Assembly (NCBI RefSeq): GCF_025685645.1
Contig: NZ_JAGSYF010000004.1
Coordinates: forward strand, 310,001-374,000
DNA: 64,000 bases
Source of the DNA: Edaphobacter bradus
GTDB lineage: Bacteria > Acidobacteriota > Terriglobia > Terriglobales > Acidobacteriaceae
Reading direction: 5' to 3'
Positions within the stretch are counted from its first letter, which is position 1. Each line of letters starts with the position of its first letter. Below, in pieces: positions 47,776-56,960 of the stretch. The notes under the pieces are model-generated. The model worked only from the letters and a program-made list of their open reading frames with translations. It was not told the origin of the DNA and did no database searches. A program made the position numbers and the translations under genes.

Positions 47776-49680
47776 CTACTCCTGTTTCTTCTCGGTGGGA
47801 GCTTTCTCGGGTGTGGCTAGAGGAGTGGTGATGTCGTCGAGGTAGGCCGGGGTGTTGGGGATTCGCTCGAGCGAGGGATAGCGCTCGCCGTCGTGGTAGT
47901 CGATGTCGGCGAGGGTGACGAAGGTGTCGGATTGCAGGATGAGGTGGATGGGTTCGGTCTTGCCTTTCGCGTCCTTGATGGCGGTGCGTAGGGCTTCAGG
48001 GGAGAAGATGTTGCCGTTGATGGCGAGGATCTTCGCGCCGGGAGCGATGTTGGCCTTGTCGGCGGGGCTTCCCCAGCGAACGTCGAAGATCGTGCCGTCA
48101 GGGTTGACGCGGAGACCGATGGAGTACCAGGTGTTGATGAAGGACCGGGACCCGCCGATTGCACTCACGGTCTTTTCTGAAAGGTTAGGCTTGTCGGTGA
48201 AGACGAGCTTGTAGCCTCCGCGCTCGATGCCGTCGAGGTCGGCGTGGGGGTTGACGTTGTCGATGCGGTCGTGGATGAAGGTGGCCCAGTCGTACTTGAC
48301 GACCTGGTTGAGGTCGCTGACGAGCTCGTCGCGGTTGTACGTGACGATGAGCGGGCCGGTGTTACCACCCTTGGCGAGGAAGATGTGAAGGAAGTCGGTG
48401 AGGGACTTTTTGTTGTCGGTGAGCTTGCGGATGAGAGTGTCGGCGTCGAGCCAGAAGAGCTCGCCTTCCTGGTAGTAGTCCTGTCCGCGCTTCCAGTTGG
48501 ACCAGGCGAGGTTGCCTCCGCGGAGGATGCTGGCGGCGATGGCGGTGTCTTCTGTGCTACGCCAATCGCGCCCGGGCTTGTAGTCGAGGTTGGCGGCAGA
48601 GATGGCGAGCTGGTCGCGGTACTGCGCCTGGGTCTTGAGGCCAGAGCGCGCGGCGAGGACATTGCCGAGATAGTGCGTCATGCCTTCGTAGACCCAGAGG
48701 AGGGAGCCCTGCTGCATCTTGGCGAAGTCGTCCTGGTAGAGGTTGTAGGGACGGCGGTACTTGCCGTTCCAGGAGTGGGTGAACTCGTGAGAGAGGAGGT
48801 CGGATTCGGCGAGCTGGTGGTTGTCGTCGGAGAAGCCCTTTTCGCCGACTCCGTTGTCGGAGGATTGGCCGTGCTCGAGGCCCTCGCCTCCGGCGACGTC
48901 AGAGAGTGTGAGGAGGAAGTGGTAGACGTTGTAGTGGCGCGAGGCGTAGGCGGCTCCGGTCTCGCGGACGAGGTTGTTCAACTCGACGAGGAGCGCGGGG
49001 CGGAGGTTCGAGTCCTCGGGGGCGTCGGAGACTACGTCGATGTAGTGCTTCGGCGTGACCTCGGGGGCGAGGGGGAATTCATGGAAATATTGCCCGGTGA
49101 TGACGGGGGAGTCCTCGAGCTGCTCGACGGTGGTGGCGGCGTAGTGGGTGGTGCCGCCAATGGGGTGTTGCGGGTCGTAACCGTCAGTGGGTGTGAGTGC
49201 GGTGCCGATGCCCCAGCCCTTGGGGACGATGACGGAGGGCTGCACGGGGATCTCTTTGACGGGCGTGTTGGCTGGGTAGAGGAGGAGCTTCTCCCACTCG
49301 AGGACGGCGAGCTTCTGGCTGACGCGCGAGGTGACGATGCAGTCGAGGTGTGCGTGGAGCGTGGTGACTCCGGCGGGCACTGTGACGTGGAACTGGTAGA
49401 GGTCTTCGTCGTCACGGCGCCAGGGGATGGGCTTGCCGTTGGCGGTGAAGACGACGCCGGTGATCTCATCGACGGGGCCGGTGGGGCGGTGATTACCGGG
49501 GATCCACTTGGGGGTGATGAGAGTGAGCGGGCCGGGCTTTACCGGGAGGTCGATCTCGGCGTGGTAGAGCCTGCGCGGGGCGTCGGAGAGGTCAGCGGTG
49601 ATCTGGATGGGAGCCTTTTGCGCGAGAGCGGAGGTGGCGAGGAGTGTGAGCGGCAGGAGAGCAGCAGAGCGAAGAGACAT
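47776..49680 (-). CDS. Exported M61-family peptidase with PDZ domain
   Basis: The 634-residue protein has a signal peptide (LLPLTLLATSALA), an N-terminal beta domain, the zinc site SHEFTHSWNGKYRRP with downstream LLWVYEGMTHYLG (third ligand Glu), and a C-terminal PDZ domain (VRWGSPADKANIAPGAKILA). These define the M61 glycyl-aminopeptidase family. It is periplasmic or outer-membrane associated. The length is normal. A Lys/Glu tail follows the conserved end GERYPSLERIPNTPAYLDDI. A remnant of a related gene lies 1.7 kb away at 45965-46058. Confidence 0.93.
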   Translation of the reverse strand: MSLRSAALLPLTLLATSALAQKAPIQITADLSDAPRRLYHAEIDLPVKPGPLTLITPKWIPGNHRPTGPVDEITGVVFTANGKPIPWRRDDEDLYQFHVTVPAGVTTLHAHLDCIVTSRVSQKLAVLEWEKLLLYPANTPVKEIPVQPSVIVPKGWGIGTALTPTDGYDPQHPIGGTTHYAATTVEQLEDSPVITGQYFHEFPLAPEVTPKHYIDVVSDAPEDSNLRPALLVELNNLVRETGAAYASRHYNVYHFLLTLSDVAGGEGLEHGQSSDNGVGEKGFSDDNHQLAESDLLSHEFTHSWNGKYRRPYNLYQDDFAKMQQGSLLWVYEGMTHYLGNVLAARSGLKTQAQYRDQLAISAANLDYKPGRDWRSTEDTAIAASILRGGNLAWSNWKRGQDYYQEGELFWLDADTLIRKLTDNKKSLTDFLHIFLAKGGNTGPLIVTYNRDELVSDLNQVVKYDWATFIHDRIDNVNPHADLDGIERGGYKLVFTDKPNLSEKTVSAIGGSRSFINTWYSIGLRVNPDGTIFDVRWGSPADKANIAPGAKILAINGNIFSPEALRTAIKDAKGKTEPIHLILQSDTFVTLADIDYHDGERYPSLERIPNTPAYLDDITTPLATPEKAPTEKKQE

Positions 49681-49763
49681 GAGTTGGGATTGTTCCTCTC
49701 AGTGTTTGTTCTGATTATGTGTGGTACGGATAAAGGGTGGCTGGGGACGCAGTGATAACCGCA

Positions 49764-49824
49764 GGTTCCTTCGGCCTCGCTCAGGACAGGCACTTCGAGT
49801 CCGCTGCGCTTCGCTCAGGATGAC
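49764..49824. repeat. Two family A-type repeat copies upstream of the M61 gene
   Basis: GGTTCCTTCGGCCTCGCTCA with GGACAGG, then CCGCTGCGCTTCGCTCAGGA with TGACAC, lie about 37 bases apart. They share the CGCTCAG..GAC core of the other family A copies. The gap otherwise shows no coding frame. Confidence 0.65.
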
Positions 49825-49857
49825 ACTTTTTTCTGAAGTCTCGCGATACTTGCCAGC

Positions 49858-50424
49858 CTACCCGTTAAGGGCCTTTTCGATGGCTGCGATGACGGCGGGG
49901 TCGTCGGGAGTGATCTCGGGGGAGAAACGGGCGACGACGTTACCGTTGCGATCGATGAGGAACTTTTCGAAGTTCCAGAGGATTCCGGGCTCGGGGTTGG
50001 TGGTGGCTCCGTTGTGGTGAGTGGCGAGGAATTTGTTGAGGTTGTCGCGGAAGGCTGGGCGGGAGTCGCCGATGGCCTTTGGCTGCGCGGCGATGAGGGC
50101 GTTGTAGAGGCCGTGGGTTTCACTCCCGGTGACGACGATCTTGGCGAACATGGGGAAGTCGACGGAGAAGTTGGTGCGGCAGAAGGCCTGGATCTCGTCG
50201 TTGGAGCTGGGCTCCTGCGAGCCGAAGTCGTTGGCAGGGAATCCGCAGACTACGAGGCCGTTGGCTTTGAAGCGAGCGTAGATCTTTTCGAGGGCGTCAT
50301 ACTGGGGCGTGAGGCCGCACTTCGAGGCGACGTTGACGACGAGAAGGACTCTGCCGCGGTAGTCGCCGAGAGAGGCGGGTTCGCCAGTGATGCGATTGAC
50401 GGGGATGTCATAGATGTTTGCCAT
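49858..50424 (-). CDS. Glutathione peroxidase family protein (Cys type)
   Basis: The 188-residue thioredoxin-fold peroxidase has VVNVASKCGLTPQYDALE (peroxidatic Cys in place of selenocysteine), CGFPANDFGSQEP (family signature with the catalytic Gln) and WNFEKFLIDRNG (catalytic Trp/Asn). It reduces hydroperoxides in the cytoplasm, more likely with thioredoxin than glutathione in Cys-type bacterial members. There is no signal peptide. It is divergent from the first KimA-like gene by about 55 bases. Confidence 0.92.
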   Translation of the reverse strand: MANIYDIPVNRITGEPASLGDYRGRVLLVVNVASKCGLTPQYDALEKIYARFKANGLVVCGFPANDFGSQEPSSNDEIQAFCRTNFSVDFPMFAKIVVTGSETHGLYNALIAAQPKAIGDSRPAFRDNLNKFLATHHNGATTNPEPGILWNFEKFLIDRNGNVVARFSPEITPDDPAVIAAIEKALNG

Positions 50425-50479
50425 ATGCTGAGTGTATCGCTATGGATTCGTTATATGGTGATGCGTAGGATGGGTGCCT

Positions 50480-52351
50480 ATGTCGATCACGGATTTTCTG
50501 TTCGGCCGGCCTTTAGCGACGAGTGAGGAGCGGGCCGAGCATATTGGCGTTGCGGCCGGCATCCCGGTGTTTGGTCTGGATGCTCTGACGAGCGCGGCGT
50601 ACGGACCTGAGGCGGCGATGACGCTGCTGATTCCGCTGGGGCTGGCGGGCAGCAACTACATTCTTCCAGTAATCGTGGCGATTGTGTGTCTGCTGGTGAT
50701 TGTGTACTTCAGCTACCGGCAGACGATCTATGCGTATCCGAACGGCGGTGGCTCGTATACGGTGGCAAGCGAGAACCTGAGCAATGGCGCAGGGCTGCTG
50801 GCGGCTGCGGCTCTGATGATCGACTATACGCTGACGGCGGCGGTGGGGATTTCGGCGGGGGTGGGCGCGCTGATCTCGGCGGTGCCTAGTTTGCAACCGC
50901 ACACGCTGGCGCTGTGCCTCATCATTCTCGCGGTGCTGGTGATTGTGAACTTGCGCGGGGTTCGAGATACGGGCGCGGTGTTCATGCTTCCGACGCTGCT
51001 ATTTATCGGAACGCTGTTGATCATGGTGGCGGTAGGGGTGTGGCGCACGTCGCAGAGCGGAGGGAATCCGGTTCCGGTGGTTGCTCCTCCACATGCGTTG
51101 CCTGCGACGGTGCAGTTGACGATGTGGTGGCTGCTGGCCAAGGTTTTCTCGAGTGGATGCACGGCGATGACGGGCGTGGAGGCGGTTTCGAACGGTGTTA
51201 TGGCATTTGGTGAGCCGAGGGTGAAGACCGCGCAGAGGACGCTGACGGTAATCATCGCGATCCTGATCGTGCTGCTGCTGGGGGTTGCGTACCTGTCGAA
51301 GGCGTATGGGATCACGGCGACTGATCCGGTAGCAGCGGGCTATCAGAGCGTGCTGAGCATGCTGGTGTCGGCGGTGTTTGGGAGGGGATGGTTCTATGAG
51401 CTGACGATGGCGTCGGTGCTGGCGGCGTTGGCGTTGAGCGCGAATACGGCGTTTGCGGACTTTCCTCGACTGACGCGGATGATTGCGTTGAATGACTATC
51501 TGCCGCATGTCTTTTTGATACGAGGCCGAAGGTTGTTGTACTCGCATGGTGTCTATGCGCTGACGGGATTGACCGCGGTCCTGCTGATTCTGTTTGGCGG
51601 CGTGACGGACAACCTGATTCCTCTGTATGCGATTGGTGCGTTTCTGGCGTTTACGATGTCGCAGACCGGGATGGTGGTGCACTGGTACAAGCAGGGTCCG
51701 GAGGACAAGGTGCGCTACTGGCATATGTTTGTGAATGGCCTTGGCGCGGTCGCTACGGGGATTACGCTACTCGTTGTTTTGGTGGCAAAGTTTGCGGCGG
51801 GAGCGTGGGTGACGGCGCTGCTGATTCCGACGCTGATTGCCGTGATGGCGGCGGTGAAGCGGCACTACACGCGGGTGAAGAGCGAGATGGCAGAGCCGTG
51901 TCCGGTGAATCTTGACAACCTGCAAGAGCCGATCGTGGTGATTCCGATGTCGGCGTGGAACAAGATCGCGGAGAAGGCGCTGCGGTTCGGGCTGCTGATG
52001 TCGAGCGAGATCAAGGCGGTGCATGTGCATTCGTCCGATGAGGGTGGCGGGATAGCGGCAGGGTGGGAGGAGCATGTGGCCCGGCCTCTGCGAGAACGGA
52101 AGATGGGGGTACCGGAGTTGGTGACGATCCCGTCGACTTACCGGTTTGTCGTCAATCCGCTGATGGAGTACGTCCTCGAGCTGGAGAAGAACAATCCGGA
52201 GCGTAAGATTGCGGTGCTGCTGCCGGAGATGGTGGTGAAGCACTGGTGGGAGAATGCGCTGCACAATCAGAGGGTGCAATTGCTGAAGCTGATGTTGCTG
52301 TTGAAGGGGAACCAGCGGATCGTGGTGGTGAACATCCCCTGGTACCTGTAG
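50480..52351 (+). CDS. APC-superfamily transporter, KimA/YdaO-like, copy 1
   Basis: The 623-residue protein has 12 membrane helices. Helix 1 is preceded by GRPLATSEERAEHIGV and carries FGLDALTSAAYGPEA; YPNGGGSYTVASENL, GVEAVSNGVMAFGEP and SANTAFADFPRL follow. The C-terminal cytosolic domain of about 180 residues (EPIVVIPMSAWNKIAEKALR, then PSTYRFVVNPL) resembles the universal-stress-like domain of KimA. KimA is a high-affinity potassium importer; the transported ion here is inferred. ATG 50480 is used; GTG 50474 is an alternative. A tandem paralogue follows. Confidence 0.82.
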   Translation: MSITDFLFGRPLATSEERAEHIGVAAGIPVFGLDALTSAAYGPEAAMTLLIPLGLAGSNYILPVIVAIVCLLVIVYFSYRQTIYAYPNGGGSYTVASENLSNGAGLLAAAALMIDYTLTAAVGISAGVGALISAVPSLQPHTLALCLIILAVLVIVNLRGVRDTGAVFMLPTLLFIGTLLIMVAVGVWRTSQSGGNPVPVVAPPHALPATVQLTMWWLLAKVFSSGCTAMTGVEAVSNGVMAFGEPRVKTAQRTLTVIIAILIVLLLGVAYLSKAYGITATDPVAAGYQSVLSMLVSAVFGRGWFYELTMASVLAALALSANTAFADFPRLTRMIALNDYLPHVFLIRGRRLLYSHGVYALTGLTAVLLILFGGVTDNLIPLYAIGAFLAFTMSQTGMVVHWYKQGPEDKVRYWHMFVNGLGAVATGITLLVVLVAKFAAGAWVTALLIPTLIAVMAAVKRHYTRVKSEMAEPCPVNLDNLQEPIVVIPMSAWNKIAEKALRFGLLMSSEIKAVHVHSSDEGGGIAAGWEEHVARPLRERKMGVPELVTIPSTYRFVVNPLMEYVLELEKNNPERKIAVLLPEMVVKHWWENALHNQRVQLLKLMLLLKGNQRIVVVNIPWYL

Positions 52352-52419
52352 CGGGCCGGTGTCCGAGTGGAATTTTATAAGAGATGTGGTCGGCGGACGA
52401 AGTAGTATCAAAGCTGACC

Positions 52420-54288
52420 ATGTCATTCACGAATGTTCTTTTTGGACGGCCTCTTGCGACCAGCGAGGAACGTGCCGAGCATATCGGCGTAGCAGCAGGA
52501 ATCCCGATCTTCGGGCTGGATGCGCTAACGAGCGCGGCGTACGGGCCCGAGGCGGCGATGGCGCTGCTGATCCCGATGGGAATCGCCGGAACCCAGCACA
52601 TTGTTCCAGTGATTACAGCGATTCTGGTTCTGCTGGTGATTGTGTTTTTCAGCTACCGGCAGACGATTGCGGCGTATCCGACCGGGGGCGGATCGTACAC
52701 GGTGGCGACGGAGAACCTGGGCAATGGCGCGGGGTTGCTGGCAGCCGCTGCTCTGATGATCGATTACATTCTGACGGCGGCGGTGGGAATCTCGGCGGGC
52801 GTAACGGCGCTGACGTCGGCTGTGCCGTCTCTGATTCCGCATACGCTGGCGCTGTGTCTGCTGATTCTTGCGGTGCTGGCTATTGTGAACCTGCGTGGCG
52901 TGAAGGACACAGGAGCGGCGTTCATCCTGCCGACGTTCATGTTTGTGGGCACGCTGCTGGTGCTGATCGGGGTGGGGGTCTACAAGACGTACCTGAGCGG
53001 AGGGCATCCGGTTCCGCTGGAGGTGCCGCCTCCGCCCGCGGTGCAGACGGTGAAGTACCTGGGGATATGGCTGCTGATGAAGACGTTCTCCAGCGGCTGC
53101 GCGGCGATGACGGGCGTGGAGGCGGTGTCGAACGGGGTGATGGCGTTCAGCGAGCCTCGGGCGAAGAGGGCGCAGCGGACACTGTCGATTATCGTGGCGA
53201 CGCTGATCGTGCTGCTGTACGGGATTACGTGGCTCTCGAAGATGTATGGCATTACGGCGATGGACCCGGATGCGCACAATTATCAGAGCGTGTTGAGCAT
53301 CCTGACGACGGCGGTCTTCGGACGCGGGTGGTTTTACTACGTGACGATGGGGTCGGTGCTGGTGGCGCTGTCGCTGAGCGCGAATACGGCTTTCGCGGAC
53401 TTTCCGCGACTGGCGCGGGCAATTGCGCAGCATGACTACCTGCCCCATGTGTTTACGTTGCGCGGGCGGAGGCTGCTGTTCTCGCATGGGGTCTACGCGC
53501 TCACCGGATTTACGGCGGTGATTCTGATTCTCTTCGGGGGCGTGACGGACAAACTGATTCCGCTGTATGCGATTGGCGCGTTTCTGGCGTTTACGCTGTC
53601 GCAGGCCGGGATGGTCGTGCACTGGATGAAGATGGACGAGCACCGGGGTCGGTTGTGGCACATGTTCGTAAACGGCATCGGCGCAGTGGCGACGGGCATC
53701 ACGACGATTGTGGTGCTGATCGCGAAGTTCGCGGCGGGTGCGTGGGTGACGGCGCTGCTGGTTCCGGTGCTGATTGGGCTCATGATGGTCGTGAAGCGGC
53801 ATTACAGCAGGGTGAAGCGAGAGATGAAAGACATGACTCCGCTGAACCTTGCGAACCTGGAGCAGCCGATCGTGGTGATTCCGATGGCGCGATGGGACCG
53901 GATCTCGGAGAAGGCTCTGCGGTTCGGGTTGCTGCTGTCGAAGGAGCTCAAGGTCGTGCACATCCACTCGGACGATGAGCCCGAGGGGCTGGAAGAGGTG
54001 TGGGGAGAGAACATTCTCGCGCCGATCGAACGCGAGAAGCTGTCGGTGCCGGAACTGGTTACGATTCCGTCGACGTACCGGTTCGTCGTCAGCCCGCTGA
54101 TGGATTACATCCTCGACCTTGAGGAGAAGAATCCGGGGCGGAAGGTGGCGGTGCTGCTGCCGGAGATGGTGGTTCGGCACTGGTGGGAGAATTTGCTGCA
54201 CAATCAGCGCGTGCAGGTGCTGAAGCTGCTGCTGCTGCTGAAGGGGAACCAGCGGATCGTGGTGGTGAATATTCCTTGGTATCTGTAG
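52420..54288 (+). CDS. APC-superfamily transporter, KimA/YdaO-like, copy 2
   Basis: The 622-residue tandem paralogue of the preceding gene has the same architecture and near-identical landmarks: FGRPLATSEERAEHIGVAAG, FGLDALTSAAYGPEA, YPTGGGSYTVATENL, SANTAFADFPRL and the ending GNQRIVVVNIPWYL. The two genes are in the same direction, 68 bases apart. ATG 52420 is used rather than the longer frame from 52384. Conservation of the C-terminal domain suggests both are functional, perhaps with different affinities or forming a heterodimer. Confidence 0.82.
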   Translation: MSFTNVLFGRPLATSEERAEHIGVAAGIPIFGLDALTSAAYGPEAAMALLIPMGIAGTQHIVPVITAILVLLVIVFFSYRQTIAAYPTGGGSYTVATENLGNGAGLLAAAALMIDYILTAAVGISAGVTALTSAVPSLIPHTLALCLLILAVLAIVNLRGVKDTGAAFILPTFMFVGTLLVLIGVGVYKTYLSGGHPVPLEVPPPPAVQTVKYLGIWLLMKTFSSGCAAMTGVEAVSNGVMAFSEPRAKRAQRTLSIIVATLIVLLYGITWLSKMYGITAMDPDAHNYQSVLSILTTAVFGRGWFYYVTMGSVLVALSLSANTAFADFPRLARAIAQHDYLPHVFTLRGRRLLFSHGVYALTGFTAVILILFGGVTDKLIPLYAIGAFLAFTLSQAGMVVHWMKMDEHRGRLWHMFVNGIGAVATGITTIVVLIAKFAAGAWVTALLVPVLIGLMMVVKRHYSRVKREMKDMTPLNLANLEQPIVVIPMARWDRISEKALRFGLLLSKELKVVHIHSDDEPEGLEEVWGENILAPIEREKLSVPELVTIPSTYRFVVSPLMDYILDLEEKNPGRKVAVLLPEMVVRHWWENLLHNQRVQVLKLLLLLKGNQRIVVVNIPWYL

Positions 54289-54296
54289 GGGTCAGG

Positions 54297-54830
54297 CTAG
54301 GGAAGGCGGAAGACTATGCCTGTGCTGACCGTCCCGATGGGATAGTTAGTCCCAGAAGCGTGGAGGCCGCCTCCGCCTATTTCGACAACTCGCCAATCGA
54401 GACGAGGAAAGAAGGTGAAATCCAAACCACCAAGGATTTGATACTGGAAGCCGGTAGTCATATTGCTGCCGGTTCCATAGTTAGTACTACCAACGCCGAC
54501 TGATGCCTGGGCGTAAGGTCTGAGGGGGATTACTTCCGGGTTGAAGACAAAACGGACGCCAGCGAGTCCACTATTGAGTTTGTGCCCATTGGAGTTGAGG
54601 ATGTTACCGCGCAGATCTGCCCCGAGACGGATAGGTCCGGCATGGGCGAAATCGTCATAGATGCCAAAGCTGCCTCCAACAGCCCAGTAACCGTATGAGT
54701 CTGTGTACGGATAAGGAGGCTTGATTCCTCCGAAGTGATCGCTGGTGACTGTGCCATAGAGACCGATCTGTGCTTTGGCCTGAACAGAAAATACTAAGGC
54801 TGCGACGAGCGCGAGGCAGCGAATGCGCAT
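54297..54830 (-). CDS. Small outer-membrane beta-barrel protein
   Basis: The 177-residue protein has a signal peptide (CLALVAALVFSVQAKA) and alternating aromatic/hydrophobic strands (YGYWAVGGSFGIYDDF, RLGADLRGN, LRPYAQASVGVGSTNYG) ending TGIVFRLP with a C-terminal hydrophobic residue, typical of eight-strand OmpA-like barrels. No ligand is evident. AAGGAAG precedes the ATG. It converges with the KimA-like pair, eight bases between stops. Confidence 0.75.
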   Translation of the reverse strand: MRIRCLALVAALVFSVQAKAQIGLYGTVTSDHFGGIKPPYPYTDSYGYWAVGGSFGIYDDFAHAGPIRLGADLRGNILNSNGHKLNSGLAGVRFVFNPEVIPLRPYAQASVGVGSTNYGTGSNMTTGFQYQILGGLDFTFFPRLDWRVVEIGGGGLHASGTNYPIGTVSTGIVFRLP

Positions 54831-54968
54831 GAAATAGCTTCCTTGTTGTTAGTGGACTTTGGAGAGGCTAACAACAAGCAAGGACTGGAATAAGTGCCTT
54901 CGCTGGTACACGCATCACAGTGCTCACCGTGAGGAGCGCCATGAGGCGATGACTTCAGACTCAGGGCA

Positions 54969-56150
54969 CTAGACGAGGGTGGCTACGTTCTTGTGGTAGG
55001 TGGGGCTCAGTTCGCGCAGGTGGGCGACTGCGGCGGGGATCAGCGCGAGGGCCTGGTCTACTTCTTCTTCGGTGGTGAGCTTGGAGAGGGAGAAGCGGAT
55101 GCTGGCGCGGGCTCGCGCGGCGCCGAGGCCCATGGCGGTGAGGACGTGCGAGGGTTCGGTGGCTCCGGACTGGCAGGCGCTGCCTCCACTGACGGAGAGG
55201 CCCTTGAGGTCGAGCGCGATGAGGAGAGCCTCGGCTTCGACGTGGTCGAAGTAAATGTTGGTGGTGTTCGAGACGCGCTGGGCTCCGGCTCCGTTGACTC
55301 CGGTCTCTTCGATCTGCGAGAGGATGCCTTGCTCGAGGCGGTCGCGAAGGGCGGTGAGGTGAGCCGGGCCTTCGGACTTGAGCCACTCAGCGGAGAGCTC
55401 GGCGGCCTTGCCGAAGCCTACGATGCCAGCGACGTTTTCGGTCCCAGGGCGGCGCTGGCGCTCGTGCGAGCCGCCGTGAAACATAGGCGCGAGGCGCACG
55501 TTGCGGCGGACGTAGAGGACTCCGATGCCCTTGGGGGCGTAGATCTTGTGGCCGGAGAGGGAGAGCAGGTCGACGTCCTTGAGGAAGCCGTGGGCGCTGA
55601 CGTCGAGCGGGAGCTTGCCGCCTGCCTGGACGGCATCGGTGTGGAAGAGCGCGCCGCCAGCGTGGGCGATGCCGGCGAGCGCGTCGATGGGCTGGATGAC
55701 GCCGGTCTCGTTGTTGGCATACATGATGCTGACGAGGCGGGTGTTGGGCTGAAGGGCGGCGAGCAGGGCAGCCGGTTCGACCAGCCCCGCCGGAGTGACG
55801 GGCAGGAAGGTGACTTCGACGCCGCGTGAGGTGAGCGACTCGGCGGCATGGAGGACGGCGTGGTGCTCGATGCTCGTCGTGATGAGGTGATCGCCGGGCG
55901 AGAGGACGCCGAAGAGGGCGAGGTTGTCGCTTTCCGTTCCGCCGGAGGTGAAGACGACCTCGGATGGGCGGCAGTGCAGCAGACGTGCGACGGATTCTCG
56001 AGCGTGGTCGACGGCGGCGCGGGCGTGCTGGCCCTGCTGGTGGATGGAGCTGGCGTTGCCGTAGTGCTCCAGAAAGAAGGGACGCATGGCCTCGAAGACC
56101 TCGGGGAGAAGAGGCGTGGTGGCGTTGGCGTCCATGTAGATGCGGTTCAT
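54969..56150 (-). CDS. Cysteine desulfurase (NifS/IscS family)
   Basis: This PLP enzyme converts cysteine to alanine and enzyme-bound persulfide. The 393-residue protein starts IYMDANATTPLLPEV and has FTSGGTESDNLALFG (cofactor phosphate contact), SIEHHAVLHA (stacking His), FHTDAVQAGGKL (Asp), LSGHKIYAPKGIG (Schiff-base Lys) and VSGGSACQSGATEPS with the catalytic Cys. The short catalytic loop is of the NifS/IscS (group I) type. It may supply sulfur to MnmA, encoded at 35911, and to Fe-S assembly. No iscU or iscR lies next to it. Confidence 0.95.
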   Translation of the reverse strand: MNRIYMDANATTPLLPEVFEAMRPFFLEHYGNASSIHQQGQHARAAVDHARESVARLLHCRPSEVVFTSGGTESDNLALFGVLSPGDHLITTSIEHHAVLHAAESLTSRGVEVTFLPVTPAGLVEPAALLAALQPNTRLVSIMYANNETGVIQPIDALAGIAHAGGALFHTDAVQAGGKLPLDVSAHGFLKDVDLLSLSGHKIYAPKGIGVLYVRRNVRLAPMFHGGSHERQRRPGTENVAGIVGFGKAAELSAEWLKSEGPAHLTALRDRLEQGILSQIEETGVNGAGAQRVSNTTNIYFDHVEAEALLIALDLKGLSVSGGSACQSGATEPSHVLTAMGLGAARARASIRFSLSKLTTEEEVDQALALIPAAVAHLRELSPTYHKNVATLV

Positions 56151-56288
56151 GTGCTTATTTTACTTTGTGTGACGAGTTGCGGCGTAGCGGTGACCAGCGA
56201 AGTGCAGGAAACAGAGGGGATCTGGTAGCCTTGGCGCACTCAGCGGTATTGTGCCGCGGCGATTTCGAGAGAAAACAGGAGAGAGACG

Positions 56289-56873
56289 ATGATGAAGCGG
56301 ATGGTTGTGGTGTTGGCGCTGGCGGGTTGTTGCATCACAGGGGCAAGGGCACAGATGGGGGCGACGGCTCCTAAGATTCCTGCGGGAACCCTGGTTGAGC
56401 CTTCGAAGTCGCTCGATGGGCTACTGAAGATCTACGAAGGGCAGATCATGAGCGCGGTGAATGCCATGCCTGCGGACAAATTCGACTTTGCGCCGAGCCA
56501 GACGATCTTCAAGGCAGAGCAGACGACGAGCTATGACAAGGTGCGGACGTTTGGGCAGATGGTGGCGCATGTGGCGCAGGCGAACTACTACTTCTTCGGT
56601 ACGCTGGGCGGGGTGAAGCCCGATGTCGATATGAAGGCGATCGGCAATCTGACGTCGAAGGACGACACGGTGAAGGCCCTGGCGGCTTCGTTTGCGTATG
56701 CGCATAAGCAGCTTGCGACGTTGACGGCGGCGAATGCGTTTGCTTCGGTGAAAGACGATCAGACCAAGGCCAGTATGGCGGCGTTTGGCATCGCGCATAT
56801 GTGCGACCACTATGGGCAGTTGGTGGAGTATCTGCGGATGAATGGGATTGTGCCGCCGGCTAGCCAGAAGTAA
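56289..56873 (+). CDS. Exported DinB-like four-helix protein
   Basis: The 194-residue protein has a signal peptide (VVVLALAGCCITGARAQ) followed by a DinB-type four-helix bundle: FGQMVAHVAQANYYFFGTL (first metal His), AHKQLATLTAANAF and GIAHMCDHYGQLVEYLRMNG (second and third His). DinB superfamily proteins are often metal-dependent thiol transferases; exported members are frequent in acidobacteria and of unknown function. ATG 56289 or 56292 could start. A terminator follows at 56892-56945. Confidence 0.83.
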   Translation: MMKRMVVVLALAGCCITGARAQMGATAPKIPAGTLVEPSKSLDGLLKIYEGQIMSAVNAMPADKFDFAPSQTIFKAEQTTSYDKVRTFGQMVAHVAQANYYFFGTLGGVKPDVDMKAIGNLTSKDDTVKALAASFAYAHKQLATLTAANAFASVKDDQTKASMAAFGIAHMCDHYGQLVEYLRMNGIVPPASQK

Positions 56874-56891
56874 CTCTTAGCAACAGAGAAT

Positions 56892-56945
56892 GCGCAGATC
56901 GTGCAGGAGCTCTTGGAGGGCCTGCCTCGATCTGCGCTTTGATTT
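56892..56945 (+). terminator. Rho-independent terminator after the DinB-like gene
   Basis: GCGCAGATCG (56892-56901) pairs with CGATCTGCGC (56928-56937), extended by a GCAGG/CCTGC inner stem, followed by TTTGATTTTG. It lies 18 bases past the stop codon. Confidence 0.8.
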
Positions 56946-56960
56946 TGAAGGTGCTCCGGC

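Noticed and set aside
48244..49755. 503-residue open frame on the plus strand
   Set aside because: Antisense shadow of the M61 peptidase gene; Val/Glu/Asp-rich composition results from GC-rich third positions, with no recognisable domain.
52525..54201. 558-residue open frame on the minus strand
   Set aside because: Antisense to the second KimA-like gene; Arg/His/Gln-rich with no membrane or domain pattern.
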